This document shows, in pieces, positions 1 through 9,183 of a stretch of DNA of 64,000 nucleotides. Under the pieces are notes generated by a model that did no database searches, was not told where the DNA came from, and was given only the letters and a program-made list of their open reading frames with translations. Source of the stretch: an uncultured Lachnospiraceae bacterium. Lineage in GTDB: Bacteria > Bacillota > Clostridia > Lachnospirales > Lachnospiraceae. Every line of letters begins with the position of its first letter. Positions within the stretch are counted from its first letter, which is position 1. The translations under genes and the position numbers were made by a program. The stretch covers positions 1 through 64,000 of the forward strand of contig URCR01000011.1 in NCBI GenBank assembly GCA_900546325.1. Direction: 5' to 3'.

Positions 1-1
1 A

Positions 2-85
2 AAAAAGGAATCTGCAAGCCTTGATTTTACTGAGCTAAAGATTCCGAGAGATTATAAATATGCAACACAGGAGGATGAAAAATGA
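2..85 (+). CDS. C-terminal tail of an upstream gene (partial)
   Basis: An open frame enters from the left edge and ends in a TGA that overlaps the ATG of the next gene in the ATGA manner. About 27 residues are visible, ending in YKYATQEDEK. The AGGAGG ribosome-binding site of the next gene lies inside this tail, as expected for two translationally coupled genes. It is too short to identify, and a chance open frame of this length cannot be excluded. Confidence 0.4.
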   Translation, partial: KKESASLDFTELKIPRDYKYATQEDEK

Positions 86-1206
86 GCGTATCAAAAGTAT
101 ATTTTACAGACTTAAGAGCGAAAAACGGCGATAATCTGCTGAACAAGCTACAGCGCCTCATAAAAACTGCGGGAATTGGAAATATTGATTTCCAGGATAA
201 ATATGTTGCGATTAAAATGCACTTCGGAGAGCCGGGAAACCTGGCCTTTTTAAGACCAAATTATGCCAAAGCGGTAGCTGATGTGGTAAAAGAACTGGGT
301 GGAAAGCCTTTCCTTACAGACTGCAACACTCTTTATGTAGGGGGAAGAAAAAATGCCCTGGACCATCTGGACAGTGCCAACTTAAACGGTTTTAATCCCA
401 TGACAACCGGTTGTCAGATTCTCATTGCCGACGGTCTGAAGGGTACAGACGAAGCACTGGTTCCCGTTGAAGGCGGTACTTATATAAAAGAAGCCAAAAT
501 TGGGCGTGCCGTTATGGACGCAGATGTTTTGATTTCCCTGTCCCATTTCAAGGGACATGAAGCTGCCGGATTTGGCGGTGCGATTAAAAACATCGGTATG
601 GGCTGCGGCTCCCGTGCCGGTAAGATGGAAATGCACTCTGCCGGAAAACCTCATGTTCTCCAGGATTTATGCGTAGGCTGCCATATGTGTGCTAAAATCT
701 GTGCCCATGATGCGCCTCAGTTTACAGACAACAAGGCTTCCATTGACCATGACAAATGCGTGGGCTGCGGCAGATGTATCGGTGTCTGTCCAAAAGATGC
801 CATTGCAGCGGCTTCTGATGAATCCAACGATATCTTAAACTGCAAAATGGCAGAATATACCAAAGCAGTTATCAACGGACGTCCAAACTTCCACATCAGT
901 CTGGTAATCGATGTATCTCCGTATTGTGACTGCCATGGCGAGAACGATGCAGCCATTGTACCAAACGTGGGTATGTTTGCCTCCTTTGACCCGGTGGCTT
1001 TGGACGTGGCCTGCGCTGACGCAGTCAATGCCCAGCCAGTGCTTTCCAACAGCCGGTTAAGCGAAGCCCTCGCTGAACACAAAGAGGACTGCTGCCACGA
1101 CCATTTCCACCATATCTTCCCGGATACCAACTGGCAATCTGCCATTGAGCACGGTGTCAAAATAGGTATTGGAAACAGTGAATACGAACTGGTTACCGTA
1201 AAATAA
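82..1206 (+). CDS. DUF362 domain protein with two [4Fe-4S] clusters
   Basis: A 374-residue protein with an N-terminal DUF362 region and a ferredoxin insert. The insert, at about residues 197-235, has two cluster motifs, CVGCHMCAKICAHD and CVGCGRCIGVCPKD, each of the CxxCxxCxxxC form, so it should carry two [4Fe-4S] centres. There is no signal peptide or membrane segment, so it should be cytoplasmic. The start is set by an AGGAGG eight bases upstream. The substrate of DUF362 proteins of this class is not known, and I assign only an iron-sulfur redox role. It faces ilvA across a short convergent gap. Confidence 0.85.
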   Translation: MSVSKVYFTDLRAKNGDNLLNKLQRLIKTAGIGNIDFQDKYVAIKMHFGEPGNLAFLRPNYAKAVADVVKELGGKPFLTDCNTLYVGGRKNALDHLDSANLNGFNPMTTGCQILIADGLKGTDEALVPVEGGTYIKEAKIGRAVMDADVLISLSHFKGHEAAGFGGAIKNIGMGCGSRAGKMEMHSAGKPHVLQDLCVGCHMCAKICAHDAPQFTDNKASIDHDKCVGCGRCIGVCPKDAIAAASDESNDILNCKMAEYTKAVINGRPNFHISLVIDVSPYCDCHGENDAAIVPNVGMFASFDPVALDVACADAVNAQPVLSNSRLSEALAEHKEDCCHDHFHHIFPDTNWQSAIEHGVKIGIGNSEYELVTVK

Positions 1207-1220
1207 TCCACAACACAAAG

Positions 1221-1266
1221 CAGAGGAATCCGCGGCTTCCATAAGTCACAGACTCCCCTGTTTTTG
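1221..1266 (+). terminator. Terminator of the DUF362 gene
   Basis: CAGAGGA (1221-1227) pairs with TCCCCTG (1254-1260) with one G-U pair, and TTTTTGCTTTTT follows on the plus strand. It sits between the convergent DUF362 and ilvA genes. Confidence 0.5.
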
Positions 1267-1270
1267 CTTT

Positions 1271-2482
1271 TTATAAATTTGCCATTTCCAGCCTTGGCTG
1301 ATATCCTTCTTTTTTCAAGGCTTCGATAATCTGCTGTTTGTGCTCCGTACCAAAAGCTTCCAGCGTAATTTTCAGTTCTACGGCTGCCGTACGGTTGGTG
1401 CTTACAAATTGATTGTGATCCAGTTTAATGACATTTCCCTGTTCCCTGGCAATGACACTGGCTACACGCACCAATTCTCCCGGTTTATCCGGAAGAAGCA
1501 CAGACACGGTAAAGATACGGTCTCTGGCAATGAGTCCATGCTGTACCACAGAAGCCATGGTAATCACATCCATATTGCCTCCGCTTAAAATGGATACCAC
1601 CTTTTTATCCTGGAATTTCAAATGTTTTAAGGCAGCTACGGTCAGCAGACCCGAATTTTCTACAATCATCTTGTGATTTTCCACCATATCCAGGAAAGCA
1701 ACTACCAGTTCATCGTCTTCCACTGTAATGATTTCGTCTACGTTTTTCTGAATGTATGGAAAAATGTGGTCTCCCGGACGTTTTACTGCGGTTCCGTCTG
1801 CAATGGTATTGACAGAAGGAAGTGTCATAACCTCACCGTTTAAAAGGGATGCCTGCATACAATTAGCGCCTGCCGGTTCTACACCGATAACCTTAATGTT
1901 GGGATTTAACAGCTTTACTAAAGTAGAAACGCCTGTAGCCAGTCCGCCGCCTCCGATAGGGACTAATATGTAGTCCACTAAAGGCAGCTCTTTTAAAATT
2001 TCCATGGCAATGGTTCCCTGTCCAGTGGCAACAGCCGGGTCATCAAAGGGATGAATAAACGTATAGCCATGTTCCTCTGCCAGCTTATACGCATGAGCAC
2101 AGGCTTCGTCATACACATCTCCGTGAAGAATGACCTGTGCACCATAGCTTTTGGTCCTCTCCACTTTAATGAGCGGTGTGGTTGTTGGCATCACAATCAC
2201 AGCTTTCACCCCGAAAGCCTTTGCCGCATATGCCACACCCTGGGCATGGTTTCCCGCAGAAGCGGTAATCAGCCCTTTTTCCCGTTCTCCCGGTGTCAAG
2301 GTGCTGATTTTGTAATAAGCCCCGCGGATTTTATAGGCTCCTGTTACCTGCATATTTTCCGGTTTCAAGTATACCTTATTTCCCGTATGACTGCTGAAAT
2401 AATCACTGTATATCAGCTTGGTTTCCTGTGTCACTTTTTTGACGATTTCTGATGCTTCCTCAAACTTTTCTAATGTAAGCAT
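1271..2482 (-). CDS. ilvA: Threonine ammonia-lyase (threonine dehydratase)
   Basis: A 403-residue pyridoxal-phosphate enzyme that deaminates threonine to 2-oxobutyrate, the first step towards isoleucine or 2-oxobutyrate fermentation. The PLP lysine lies in GAYKIRGAYYK (about residue 50), followed by SAGNHAQGVAYAAK and the glycine loop PIGGGGLATG. A single C-terminal ACT domain starts near residue 325 (FTVSVLLPDKPGELVRV). The size and single ACT domain fit the shorter tdcB/ilvA class. The open frame runs further upstream into ftsY, but the ATG at 2482 has AGGAAGAGG in front and begins with the family's normal N-terminus, MLTLEKFEEA. It follows ftsY by 22 bases, so it is probably the last gene of the rnc-smc-ftsY unit. 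Confidence 0.92.
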   Translation of the reverse strand: MLTLEKFEEASEIVKKVTQETKLIYSDYFSSHTGNKVYLKPENMQVTGAYKIRGAYYKISTLTPGEREKGLITASAGNHAQGVAYAAKAFGVKAVIVMPTTTPLIKVERTKSYGAQVILHGDVYDEACAHAYKLAEEHGYTFIHPFDDPAVATGQGTIAMEILKELPLVDYILVPIGGGGLATGVSTLVKLLNPNIKVIGVEPAGANCMQASLLNGEVMTLPSVNTIADGTAVKRPGDHIFPYIQKNVDEIITVEDDELVVAFLDMVENHKMIVENSGLLTVAALKHLKFQDKKVVSILSGGNMDVITMASVVQHGLIARDRIFTVSVLLPDKPGELVRVASVIAREQGNVIKLDHNQFVSTNRTAAVELKITLEAFGTEHKQQIIEALKKEGYQPRLEMANL

Positions 2483-2504
2483 TTCACATACCCTCTTCCT
2501 GTTT

Positions 2505-3461
2505 CTATTCTTCTCTCTGTGCATGGGAATCCATATTAAATAACGCATTGACAAATTCATCAGAGTCAAACTTCTGTAAATCGTCAATCGTCTCTCCTAC
2601 TCCGATATATTTCACCGGAATCTCCAGTTCAGACTCTATAGCCACGGCGATACCGCCCTTGGCTGTGCCGTCCAGCTTTGTGAGTATAATTCCCGTTACA
2701 TTGGCCACTTCATGGAACTGTCTTGCCTGAGCCAGGGCGTTCTGCCCTGTGGTACCATCCAGAACCACCAGGGTTTCCAGATATGCTTCCGGATATTCTC
2801 TTTCAATAATCCGGTAAATTTTCCGCAGCTCTTCCATAAGATTTTTCTTGTTATGAAGTCTTCCTGCCGTATCGCAGATAAGGACATCTGCATTTCTGGC
2901 TTTAGCTGCAGCAATCGCATCATATACCACCGATGCCGGGTCTGCCCCGTCCTGTCCGCCGATTAATTCCACACCGGCCCGGTTGGCCCACTGGGTAAGC
3001 TGCTCTCCAGCAGCTGCGCGAAAGGTGTCCGCAGCAGCCATAATTACTTTTTTGCCCTGGTCTTTTAATTTTCCTGCCAGCTTTCCTACAGAAGTGGTTT
3101 TTCCCACTCCGTTGACCCCAATAACCAGAATGACAGATTTTCTGTTTTCAAATTCGTAAGCCGTTTCTCCTACTGCCATCTGGGCTTTAATACTATCCAT
3201 CAAAAGCTGCTTACACTCCTGAGGGTCTTTGATTTTCTTCTCAGCGACCTGCTCCTTCAGTCTTTCAATAATGGCTGTAGTGGTATTGATTCCAATATCC
3301 CCCATAACCAGAATTTCTTCAATTTCCTCATAGAAATCGTCATCAATGCTGGAATAACCGCTGAAAATGGAATCGATTCCGGAAACAATATTCTCCCTTG
3401 TTTTGGAAAGTCCTTCTACCAGTCTCTTAAAAAACCCTTTTTTTTCTTTTCCTTCTGCCAT
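2505..3461 (-). CDS. ftsY: Signal recognition particle receptor FtsY
   Basis: A 318-residue SRP GTPase that docks ribosome-SRP complexes at the membrane for co-translational insertion. The N domain covers about residues 1-90. The G domain shows the P-loop GVNGVGKTTSVGKLAG, DTFRAAAGEQL, DTAGR and TKLDGTAKGG. The long acidic A domain of the E. coli protein is absent, and the protein begins directly with the amphipathic basic stretch KEKKGFFKRLVEGL that serves as a membrane anchor in Gram-positives. The start lies nine bases after the smc stop, in the conserved order rnc-smc-ftsY. Confidence 0.97.
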   Translation of the reverse strand: MAEGKEKKGFFKRLVEGLSKTRENIVSGIDSIFSGYSSIDDDFYEEIEEILVMGDIGINTTTAIIERLKEQVAEKKIKDPQECKQLLMDSIKAQMAVGETAYEFENRKSVILVIGVNGVGKTTSVGKLAGKLKDQGKKVIMAAADTFRAAAGEQLTQWANRAGVELIGGQDGADPASVVYDAIAAAKARNADVLICDTAGRLHNKKNLMEELRKIYRIIEREYPEAYLETLVVLDGTTGQNALAQARQFHEVANVTGIILTKLDGTAKGGIAVAIESELEIPVKYIGVGETIDDLQKFDSDEFVNALFNMDSHAQREE

Positions 3462-3470
3462 GTGTTCCTC

Positions 3471-6400
3471 CTACTTGTCCAAGTCATTTTCTATCAGGTT
3501 TACAGATACCAGTGTGGACACACCCTTTTCCTGCATGGTAATTCCATACAAGCGGTCTGCAGCAGTCATGGTACCTCGTCTATGTGTTATAATAATAAAC
3601 TGTGTATTTTTTGTCAACTTGTGAAGATACTGGGCATATCTGGTCACGTTGGAATCATCCAGCGCCGCCTCAATCTCATCCAGCAGACAGAATGGAGAGG
3701 GCTTCAGGTTCTGAATGGCAAACAAGAGCGCAATGGCGGTCAGCGCCTTTTCCCCACCGGAGAGCTGCATCATATTCTGCAGCTTCTTTCCCGGCGGCTG
3801 GGAAATAATGCGGATACCCGCTTCCAGAATATCCTCTTCTTCGTCCAGTTCCAGAGTTCCTTTACCACCGCCGAAAAGCTCCTTAAAGGCTTTATCAAAT
3901 TCCACCCTTATCTGCTGGAACTTTTCTTCAAACTGCCTGCGCATGCCCGTATCCAGTTCTTCAATAATCCCTCGCAGGGTTTCCTCTGCTTTTACCAAAT
4001 CATCGTGCTGGGTTTTCATAAAGGTATGGCGCTCAGAAAGTTCCTTGTATTCTTCAATGGCGTTAACATTGACATTGCCCAGTTTCCGGATTTCCATACG
4101 CATATCCGTAATGCCCTGTTTAATCACTGCCCTCTCCAGCAGTTCCTCCGGCATCTGAATCAGCGCCTGGCTGTAGGTCATCTCGTATTCCTCCCACATG
4201 TAATTCACCTGGGTTTCCTGTTGTTCCTCCAGCTTTTCCTTCTGTCCGGTCAGACGGTAACTCTCTTTATCCAACAGATTTATACGCTCGGAAAGTTCAT
4301 CTCGTTTCGCAAAAAAAGCCTTATGGTTCTGGCTCATTTTTTCTTTCTCTTCCAGAGCCTTTTTCATCTTTTCTTCGTCCTGCAAAGCTTCTGCTTGAGC
4401 CTCTGTTACAGCCTGACGAATCTTCTCGATTTCCTGCTCTTTTTGCTGAATTTCTTCTTTTCCCTGGCTCATACCAGCCGCCAAAGCCACCTTCTGTGCT
4501 TCCAGATTTTTCTTTTCCTCCTGCACACGGCTGATATTTTCCAGAAGAAATCCCTGACGGGAAGTCAGATTCGCGGTTTCCAAATGGAATTTCTCCAGTT
4601 TTTTCGAAATTTCGCCCTCTTCCTTTTTCTTCTCTTCCAAAATTTCCTGATTGGAGGTAATCTGCGCTTCCAATTCCTTTTCCTGGGCTGCACTGGTTTC
4701 CAGTTCCAGCTGAATAGACTGGGTGTTTTCCTGCAGTTCTTCACTCTGCTTTTCCAGTTTCGCCTTTTCTTCTTTCAGGCTTTCATAACCCTTTCGCAGT
4801 TCGTCCCGCTTACCGCTCATGGAATTTAAATTCATCTGCACCGTATTTTCCCGGATATATTGTTCCTGCAGCTGTTCCTGTACCTTAGCCGCTTCGTCCC
4901 GGAAGTGATTCCGCTTATTCCGATACTCTTCCAGTGTCCGCTGCATGGTTTCCAAATCCTTTTTCAGAGATTCCACCGTCTCATGCAGTTCCTCTATCTC
5001 CCGACGTCTTCCCAACAGGTTGCTGCTGTTTTTAAAGGCCCCACCAGTCAGAGACCCGCCCGGATTCAAAGACTCCCCTTCAATGGTTACCATACGAATG
5101 GTATACTGGTATTTTCTCGCAATGGCAATTCCATGGTCAATATGGTCTACCACCAGAGTTCTCCCCAGCAGATAATTGGCAAGCCCCTCATACTCTGCCG
5201 CAACCGTTACCAGTTCACTGGCCACGCCAATAACCCCCGGCTCTTTCAACGCACTGGCATTGTTAAAGACTTTTTTATTCTTCATGCTGGTCAAAGGCAG
5301 GAACGTAGCCCGTCCATATTTATTCTTTTTCAGAAAAGCAATCATTTCCTTGGCTGTATTTTCGTTGTCTGTAACGATATTCTGAATGCTGCCGCCCAGA
5401 GCCGTCTCAATAGCTGTCTCATAGCTTTTTTCCACCTTCAGAAGGTCTGCCACAACACCCCGGATGCCGGATACCTGCTTCTTCTGTTCCATAACCCGAC
5501 GAATACTATTTCCGTATCCATCATAACGCTCTGTAATATTACGCAGAGATTCCAGTCTGGAAGCCTCTCTGTGATAAGCTGTCTGCCCCACCTCCAGCTG
5601 CTGGGTACTTCTGGATATCTCCGCCTGATATTTCTTAATCTTATCTTCGCAGCGGTTTCCCTCCCGGATAAGTTTTTCGATGGTTTCTTCGATTTCCGCC
5701 TTTTCTTCCTGATACTGTTCCTCTGAGGATTCCAACTGTACAGAATCGCTGTTCAGCCGTAAATGCCGTTGGTTTAATTCCACTTTTCTTATGGAAATCT
5801 GTTCCATCATGGCATCGTATCTCTGCAACTTCCCCTTTGTGGAAGCACGGAGATTCAGAAGTTCGATAATTTCATTTTTCCCCTGCTCTACCGTTTCTTC
5901 CAGCTTTTGGATTTCCATGGCAGCTTCCTTAAATTCCGACTGGGCTGCTGCCTGTGTATGCTCGCATTCCCGCAGAATTTTCTCCAATTTTTCCTTTTCC
6001 GCCAGGTATCCCTGCTCTTCCTCTGTTTTTTTTGCATAATCAGCCTGCAGGGTTTCGGTCCTCTCCTGATACTGCTCTTCCTTTTGTACTGCAGAACGTA
6101 TCTGTTCCTGCAGAAGGTGAATCCTATTTTCCAGATTCTGCTTTTCCAGCGTTTTCCGGGTGGTAACTTCTCTGGCCTTTTGTATCTCCTGTTCCAGTTC
6201 TTCCAGTTCCTGTTCCAGTTTCTCATACTCGCTCTTGGTTACATCCAGACTCTTGCAGGTCTCCTCCAAATCCGACTGGGCAATCCGGTATTTTTCCTCA
6301 ACCTCTTTTAACTGATTCCGGATACGGTTCATTTCCACCAGAAACATCTGGGTGTCCAGCTTTTTCAGTTCTCCCTTCTTCTTCAGATAAATCCGGGCCG

Positions 6401-7031
6401 TCTCCGACTGCCTCTCCAAAGGAGCCAACTGTCGAGTCAGTTCAGACAAAATATCATTGACGCGGGTCAAATTCTGCTGCTCTTCCTCCAATTTCTTCAC
6501 TGCTGTATTCTTACGCCGTTTAAACTTTACAATACCAGCCGCCTCATCGAAGAGTTCCCTCCTCTCCTCTGGCTTTCCGCTTAAAATCTTGTCAATCTGA
6601 CCCTGGCCGATAATGGAATAGCCCTCTTTTCCGATACCGGTATCGTAGAAGAGTTCCTGAACATCTTTCAGCCTGCAGGTAGTGCCATTTAAAAGATACT
6701 CGCTCTCGCCGGAACGATACAGCCTTCTGGCAATGGTAACCTCTTGGTAATCAATGGGAAGTTTATGGTCACTGTTGTCCATGGTAATAGCGACATAGGC
6801 AAATCCCAGAGGTTTTCTGGTCTCTGTACCGGAAAAAATAACGTCCTGCATATTGCCTCCACGAAGCTGCTTGGCGCTCTGCTCTCCCAGTACCCAGCGC
6901 ACCGCATCGCCTACATTGCTCTTACCGCTGCCGTTAGGGCCGACAATTCCCGTAATTCCGTTATGGAATTCAAATATAATTTTATTGGCAAAAGACTTAA
7001 ATCCCTGTACCTCAATGCTTTTTAAATACAT
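3471..7031 (-). CDS. smc: Chromosome segregation protein SMC
   Basis: An 1186-residue condensin ATPase, full length for the family. The Walker A site GPNGSGKSNVGDAVRW is at about residues 32-47. Two long coiled coils rich in E, K and Q flank a hinge near residues 510-640 (RGVVADLLKV to SLNPGGSLTGGAF). The C-terminal head has the signature LSGGEKALTAIAL and the Walker B site CLLDEIEAALDD. It should dimerise through the hinge and work with ScpA/ScpB, which are not in this window. Its start overlaps the end of rnc by ten bases, indicating translational coupling. Confidence 0.98.
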   Translation of the reverse strand: MYLKSIEVQGFKSFANKIIFEFHNGITGIVGPNGSGKSNVGDAVRWVLGEQSAKQLRGGNMQDVIFSGTETRKPLGFAYVAITMDNSDHKLPIDYQEVTIARRLYRSGESEYLLNGTTCRLKDVQELFYDTGIGKEGYSIIGQGQIDKILSGKPEERRELFDEAAGIVKFKRRKNTAVKKLEEEQQNLTRVNDILSELTRQLAPLERQSETARIYLKKKGELKKLDTQMFLVEMNRIRNQLKEVEEKYRIAQSDLEETCKSLDVTKSEYEKLEQELEELEQEIQKAREVTTRKTLEKQNLENRIHLLQEQIRSAVQKEEQYQERTETLQADYAKKTEEEQGYLAEKEKLEKILRECEHTQAAAQSEFKEAAMEIQKLEETVEQGKNEIIELLNLRASTKGKLQRYDAMMEQISIRKVELNQRHLRLNSDSVQLESSEEQYQEEKAEIEETIEKLIREGNRCEDKIKKYQAEISRSTQQLEVGQTAYHREASRLESLRNITERYDGYGNSIRRVMEQKKQVSGIRGVVADLLKVEKSYETAIETALGGSIQNIVTDNENTAKEMIAFLKKNKYGRATFLPLTSMKNKKVFNNASALKEPGVIGVASELVTVAAEYEGLANYLLGRTLVVDHIDHGIAIARKYQYTIRMVTIEGESLNPGGSLTGGAFKNSSNLLGRRREIEELHETVESLKKDLETMQRTLEEYRNKRNHFRDEAAKVQEQLQEQYIRENTVQMNLNSMSGKRDELRKGYESLKEEKAKLEKQSEELQENTQSIQLELETSAAQEKELEAQITSNQEILEEKKKEEGEISKKLEKFHLETANLTSRQGFLLENISRVQEEKKNLEAQKVALAAGMSQGKEEIQQKEQEIEKIRQAVTEAQAEALQDEEKMKKALEEKEKMSQNHKAFFAKRDELSERINLLDKESYRLTGQKEKLEEQQETQVNYMWEEYEMTYSQALIQMPEELLERAVIKQGITDMRMEIRKLGNVNVNAIEEYKELSERHTFMKTQHDDLVKAEETLRGIIEELDTGMRRQFEEKFQQIRVEFDKAFKELFGGGKGTLELDEEEDILEAGIRIISQPPGKKLQNMMQLSGGEKALTAIALLFAIQNLKPSPFCLLDEIEAALDDSNVTRYAQYLHKLTKNTQFIIITHRRGTMTAADRLYGITMQEKGVSTLVSVNLIENDLDK

Positions 7032-7732
7032 ACGTCACCCTTTTCATTTTTCAGCTTCTTAATAGCACAGTAAGCAGCCTGCTGCTCTGCCGCTTTCTTC
7101 GTATGTCCGCAGCCCTGACCTAACACCCGTTTTCCAAGCAGAGCTTCCACATAAAAGAATTTATTATGGTCCGGTCCCTCCTCTTTCACCAACACATAAT
7201 GTACATCCTCCTCATAACGGCCCTGCACGATTTCCTGGAGAGTAGTCTTGCTATCATAAAAGAGCTGCTTATTCTCTATGTCATTTAAAATATACTTATG
7301 AATAAACTCTTTTGCATTAGCAAAACCGCCGTCCAGATAAATAGCCCCAATAAGTGCTTCCATAGCGTCAGATACCACAGAATCTCTTCGTCTGCCGCCT
7401 GTGGCTTCTTCCCCCTTGCCCAAAAGCAGGTAATTTCCCAGAGAAATCTCTCTTGCACACAGCGCCAGAGTTGGTTCACAGACCAGACTGGCCCGCTTCT
7501 TCGTCAGTTCACCTTCCGGAAGATTCGGATATGTACGGAATAAAAATTCACTGGAGGTCACTTCAAGCACCGCATCCCCCAGAAATTCCAGACGTTCATT
7601 GTTCCCCCTGTATGCAATGTGATGTTCATTTGCATAGGAACTGTGCGTCAGCGCATTTACCAGAAGGTCTAAATTTTCAAACGCATACCCGATTTTCTTT
7701 TCCAGTTCCAAAAACTTTCTTGTTTCTTTCAT
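7022..7732 (-). CDS. rnc: Ribonuclease III
   Basis: A 236-residue double-strand-specific endoribonuclease for rRNA and mRNA processing. The catalytic signature NERLEFLGDAVLEV is at about residues 41-54, and a second acidic cluster, SDAMEALIGAIYLDGG, at about 115-130. A double-stranded-RNA-binding domain starts near residue 160 and ends in GHTKKAAEQQAAYCAIKKL. An open frame extends further upstream, but the ATG at 7732 has AGGAAAGGAGAG in front and gives the usual N-terminus. A long hairpin (7768-7814) lies in its leader and could be its own substrate. Confidence 0.96.
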   Translation of the reverse strand: MKETRKFLELEKKIGYAFENLDLLVNALTHSSYANEHHIAYRGNNERLEFLGDAVLEVTSSEFLFRTYPNLPEGELTKKRASLVCEPTLALCAREISLGNYLLLGKGEEATGGRRRDSVVSDAMEALIGAIYLDGGFANAKEFIHKYILNDIENKQLFYDSKTTLQEIVQGRYEEDVHYVLVKEEGPDHNKFFYVEALLGKRVLGQGCGHTKKAAEQQAAYCAIKKLKNEKGDVCI

Positions 7733-7767
7733 AATCTCTCCTTTCCTGTTGTAAACGAATCCCAAAG

Positions 7768-7814
7768 GGGGCTGTCACATCAAACGGCATTTATGCACCT
7801 CATGCGACAGCCCC
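7768..7814 (-). promoter_or_regulatory. Long hairpin in the rnc leader
   Basis: On the minus strand GGGGCTGTCGCAT (7814-7802) pairs with ATGTGACAGCCCC (7780-7768): 13 base pairs with one G-U pair. AAA/TTT can extend it past a bulged C, and the loop holds a small GCAT/ATGC hairpin. No T-run follows on the minus strand, so it is a poor terminator for acpP. It ends 36 bases before the rnc ATG. A double-stranded leader element before rnc fits the known self-cleavage control of RNase III in other bacteria; that role here is inference. Confidence 0.6.
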
Positions 7815-7821
7815 TTTTTTC

Positions 7822-8052
7822 TTAGCCAATCAGACGTTTAATCTGCTCTACTGCATCTCCTACGGATACAATCTGTTCTACTTCTTCTGTCGGAATCTCA
7901 ATATCAAATTCTTCTTCAATCCCCATCACAATTTGGAAAATATCCAGAGAATCTGCGCCCAAATCGTCTACAAAGGTAGTATCAGGAGTAACCTCCTCTG
8001 TATCCACATTCAAAACCTCTGCTATTATCTTCTGTAATTTTTCCAATTCCAT
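7822..8052 (-). CDS. acpP: Acyl carrier protein
   Basis: A 76-residue acidic carrier protein of type II fatty acid synthesis. The serine for the 4'-phosphopantetheine arm lies in GADSLDIFQIVM (about residue 37). DSLDIFQIV replaces the more common DSLDIVELV, a mild variation. It lies 11 bases after plsX, and plsX-acpP is a common phospholipid and fatty-acid pairing. The start has AGGAGGATAT in front. Confidence 0.96.
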   Translation of the reverse strand: MELEKLQKIIAEVLNVDTEEVTPDTTFVDDLGADSLDIFQIVMGIEEEFDIEIPTEEVEQIVSVGDAVEQIKRLIG

Positions 8053-8063
8053 GATATATCCTC

Positions 8064-9092
8064 CTAAACTTCCTCTTTTTTCTCTTGTGCAACGGTCAGA
8101 TTTTCTCCGATACGCTCACTGATGTGCTGCTCTTTAAAAGAGATACACTGAATAATGGAATTTTTAAATTCCTTTTCTTTGGAATTGCCGTGGCATTTTA
8201 CCACCAGCCCCTTCAGTCCCAAAAGGGGTGCGCCGCCGTACTCGCTGGCATCAAAACTCTTCAGCGTTTTTTTCAAGGCGGGCTTTACTAAAAGCGCACC
8301 TGCCTTGCTGCGAAGAGAAGCCATCATGCCGCCCTTTATCTTGGAAATCAGGGTAGCCCCCAGACCTTCGTACAGCTTCAGAATTACGTTTCCCACAAAG
8401 GCCTCTGTGACAATGACGTCTGCAGCCCCTGCCGGAATGTCCCTGGCCTCAATACTGCCGATAAAGTTAATATCCTTACATTCTTTCAACAGCGGATACG
8501 TTTCTTTTACAAGGGCATTTCCCTTCTCTTCCTCCACGCCGATATTGACAATTCCCACTCTGGGATTCTTTACTCCCATTACATGTTCCATATAAATAGA
8601 CCCCATGCGTGCAAACTGTACCAGATGAGAAGAACGGGCATCTACATTGGCCCCGCAGTCAATGAGCAGGGATACCCCATCCTTAGTGGGAATGAGAGGG
8701 GCCAGAGGCGCTCTCTCCACACCTTTAATTCTGCCTACAATGGTAGTTCCCCCTACTAATATAGCCCCTGAACTGCCTGCAGAAACAAAGGCGTCTGCCT
8801 CTCCTCTTCGGACCATTTTCATACCTACCACAAGAGAAGAATCCTTCTTTCCGCGGATAGCCGCTACCGGCGGTTCTCCTGTTTCAATAACTTCACCGGC
8901 CGGTACAATTTCCAGTCGTTCCTCTGGATAGGTACAGGATTCCAGTTCCTTTTCCAGTATCTCCCGTTTTCCAACCAGAAATATCTGAACATTTTCTCTT
9001 TCCTGTAAGGCTGCCACAGCGCCCTTTACAGCTTCTGTAGGCGCATAATCGCCTCCCATGGCGTCTACGGCCACTTTAATTATGTTTTCCAT
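8064..9092 (-). CDS. plsX: Phosphate acyltransferase PlsX
   Basis: A 342-residue enzyme that makes acyl-phosphate from acyl-ACP, the acyl donor for PlsY in glycerophospholipid synthesis. The N-terminus IKVAVDAMGGDYAP is diagnostic, and the glycine-rich SAGSSGAILVGG and DVIVTEAFVGNVILK motifs follow. The open frame starts earlier, but the ATG at 9092 follows AGGAGGCAAGAC and gives the family's normal start. Its promoter seems to overlap the terminator of the lipoprotein gene just upstream. Confidence 0.95.
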   Translation of the reverse strand: MENIIKVAVDAMGGDYAPTEAVKGAVAALQERENVQIFLVGKREILEKELESCTYPEERLEIVPAGEVIETGEPPVAAIRGKKDSSLVVGMKMVRRGEADAFVSAGSSGAILVGGTTIVGRIKGVERAPLAPLIPTKDGVSLLIDCGANVDARSSHLVQFARMGSIYMEHVMGVKNPRVGIVNIGVEEEKGNALVKETYPLLKECKDINFIGSIEARDIPAGAADVIVTEAFVGNVILKLYEGLGATLISKIKGGMMASLRSKAGALLVKPALKKTLKSFDASEYGGAPLLGLKGLVVKCHGNSKEKEFKNSIIQCISFKEQHISERIGENLTVAQEKKEEV

Positions 9093-9120
9093 GTCTTGCC
9101 TCCTGTCATACCTATCACTG

Positions 9121-9149
9121 ATTTTACTAAACATCTATAAAAAATGCAA
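9121..9149 (-). promoter_or_regulatory. Promoter of plsX-acpP, overlapping a terminator
   Basis: The -35 TTGCAT (9149-9144) and -10 TAAAAT (9126-9121) are separated by 17 bases. The -35 hexamer starts in the last bases of the terminator stem of the lipoprotein gene, so one stretch ends one transcript and begins the next. Confidence 0.55.
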
Positions 9150-9171
9150 GGATTCTCCTGAGAGAATCCTT
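9137..9171 (-). terminator. Terminator of the lipoprotein gene
   Basis: A perfect 10-bp stem, AAGGATTCTC/GAGAATCCTT (9162-9171 with 9148-9157), has a four-base loop and is followed on the minus strand by GCATTTTTT. Confidence 0.85.
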
Positions 9172-9183
9172 GAAAAAAATATA

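Noticed and set aside
3462..4829. A 455-residue open frame on the plus strand, opposite smc
   Set aside because: It is the mirror frame of the Lys/Glu-rich SMC coiled coil (Phe/Leu-rich as expected for the complement), with no ribosome-binding site and a clear gene on the other strand.
7764..7818. A bidirectional rho-independent terminator between acpP and rnc
   Set aside because: T-runs follow the stem only on the plus strand, where no gene is read; on the minus strand the tail is CCTTTGGG.
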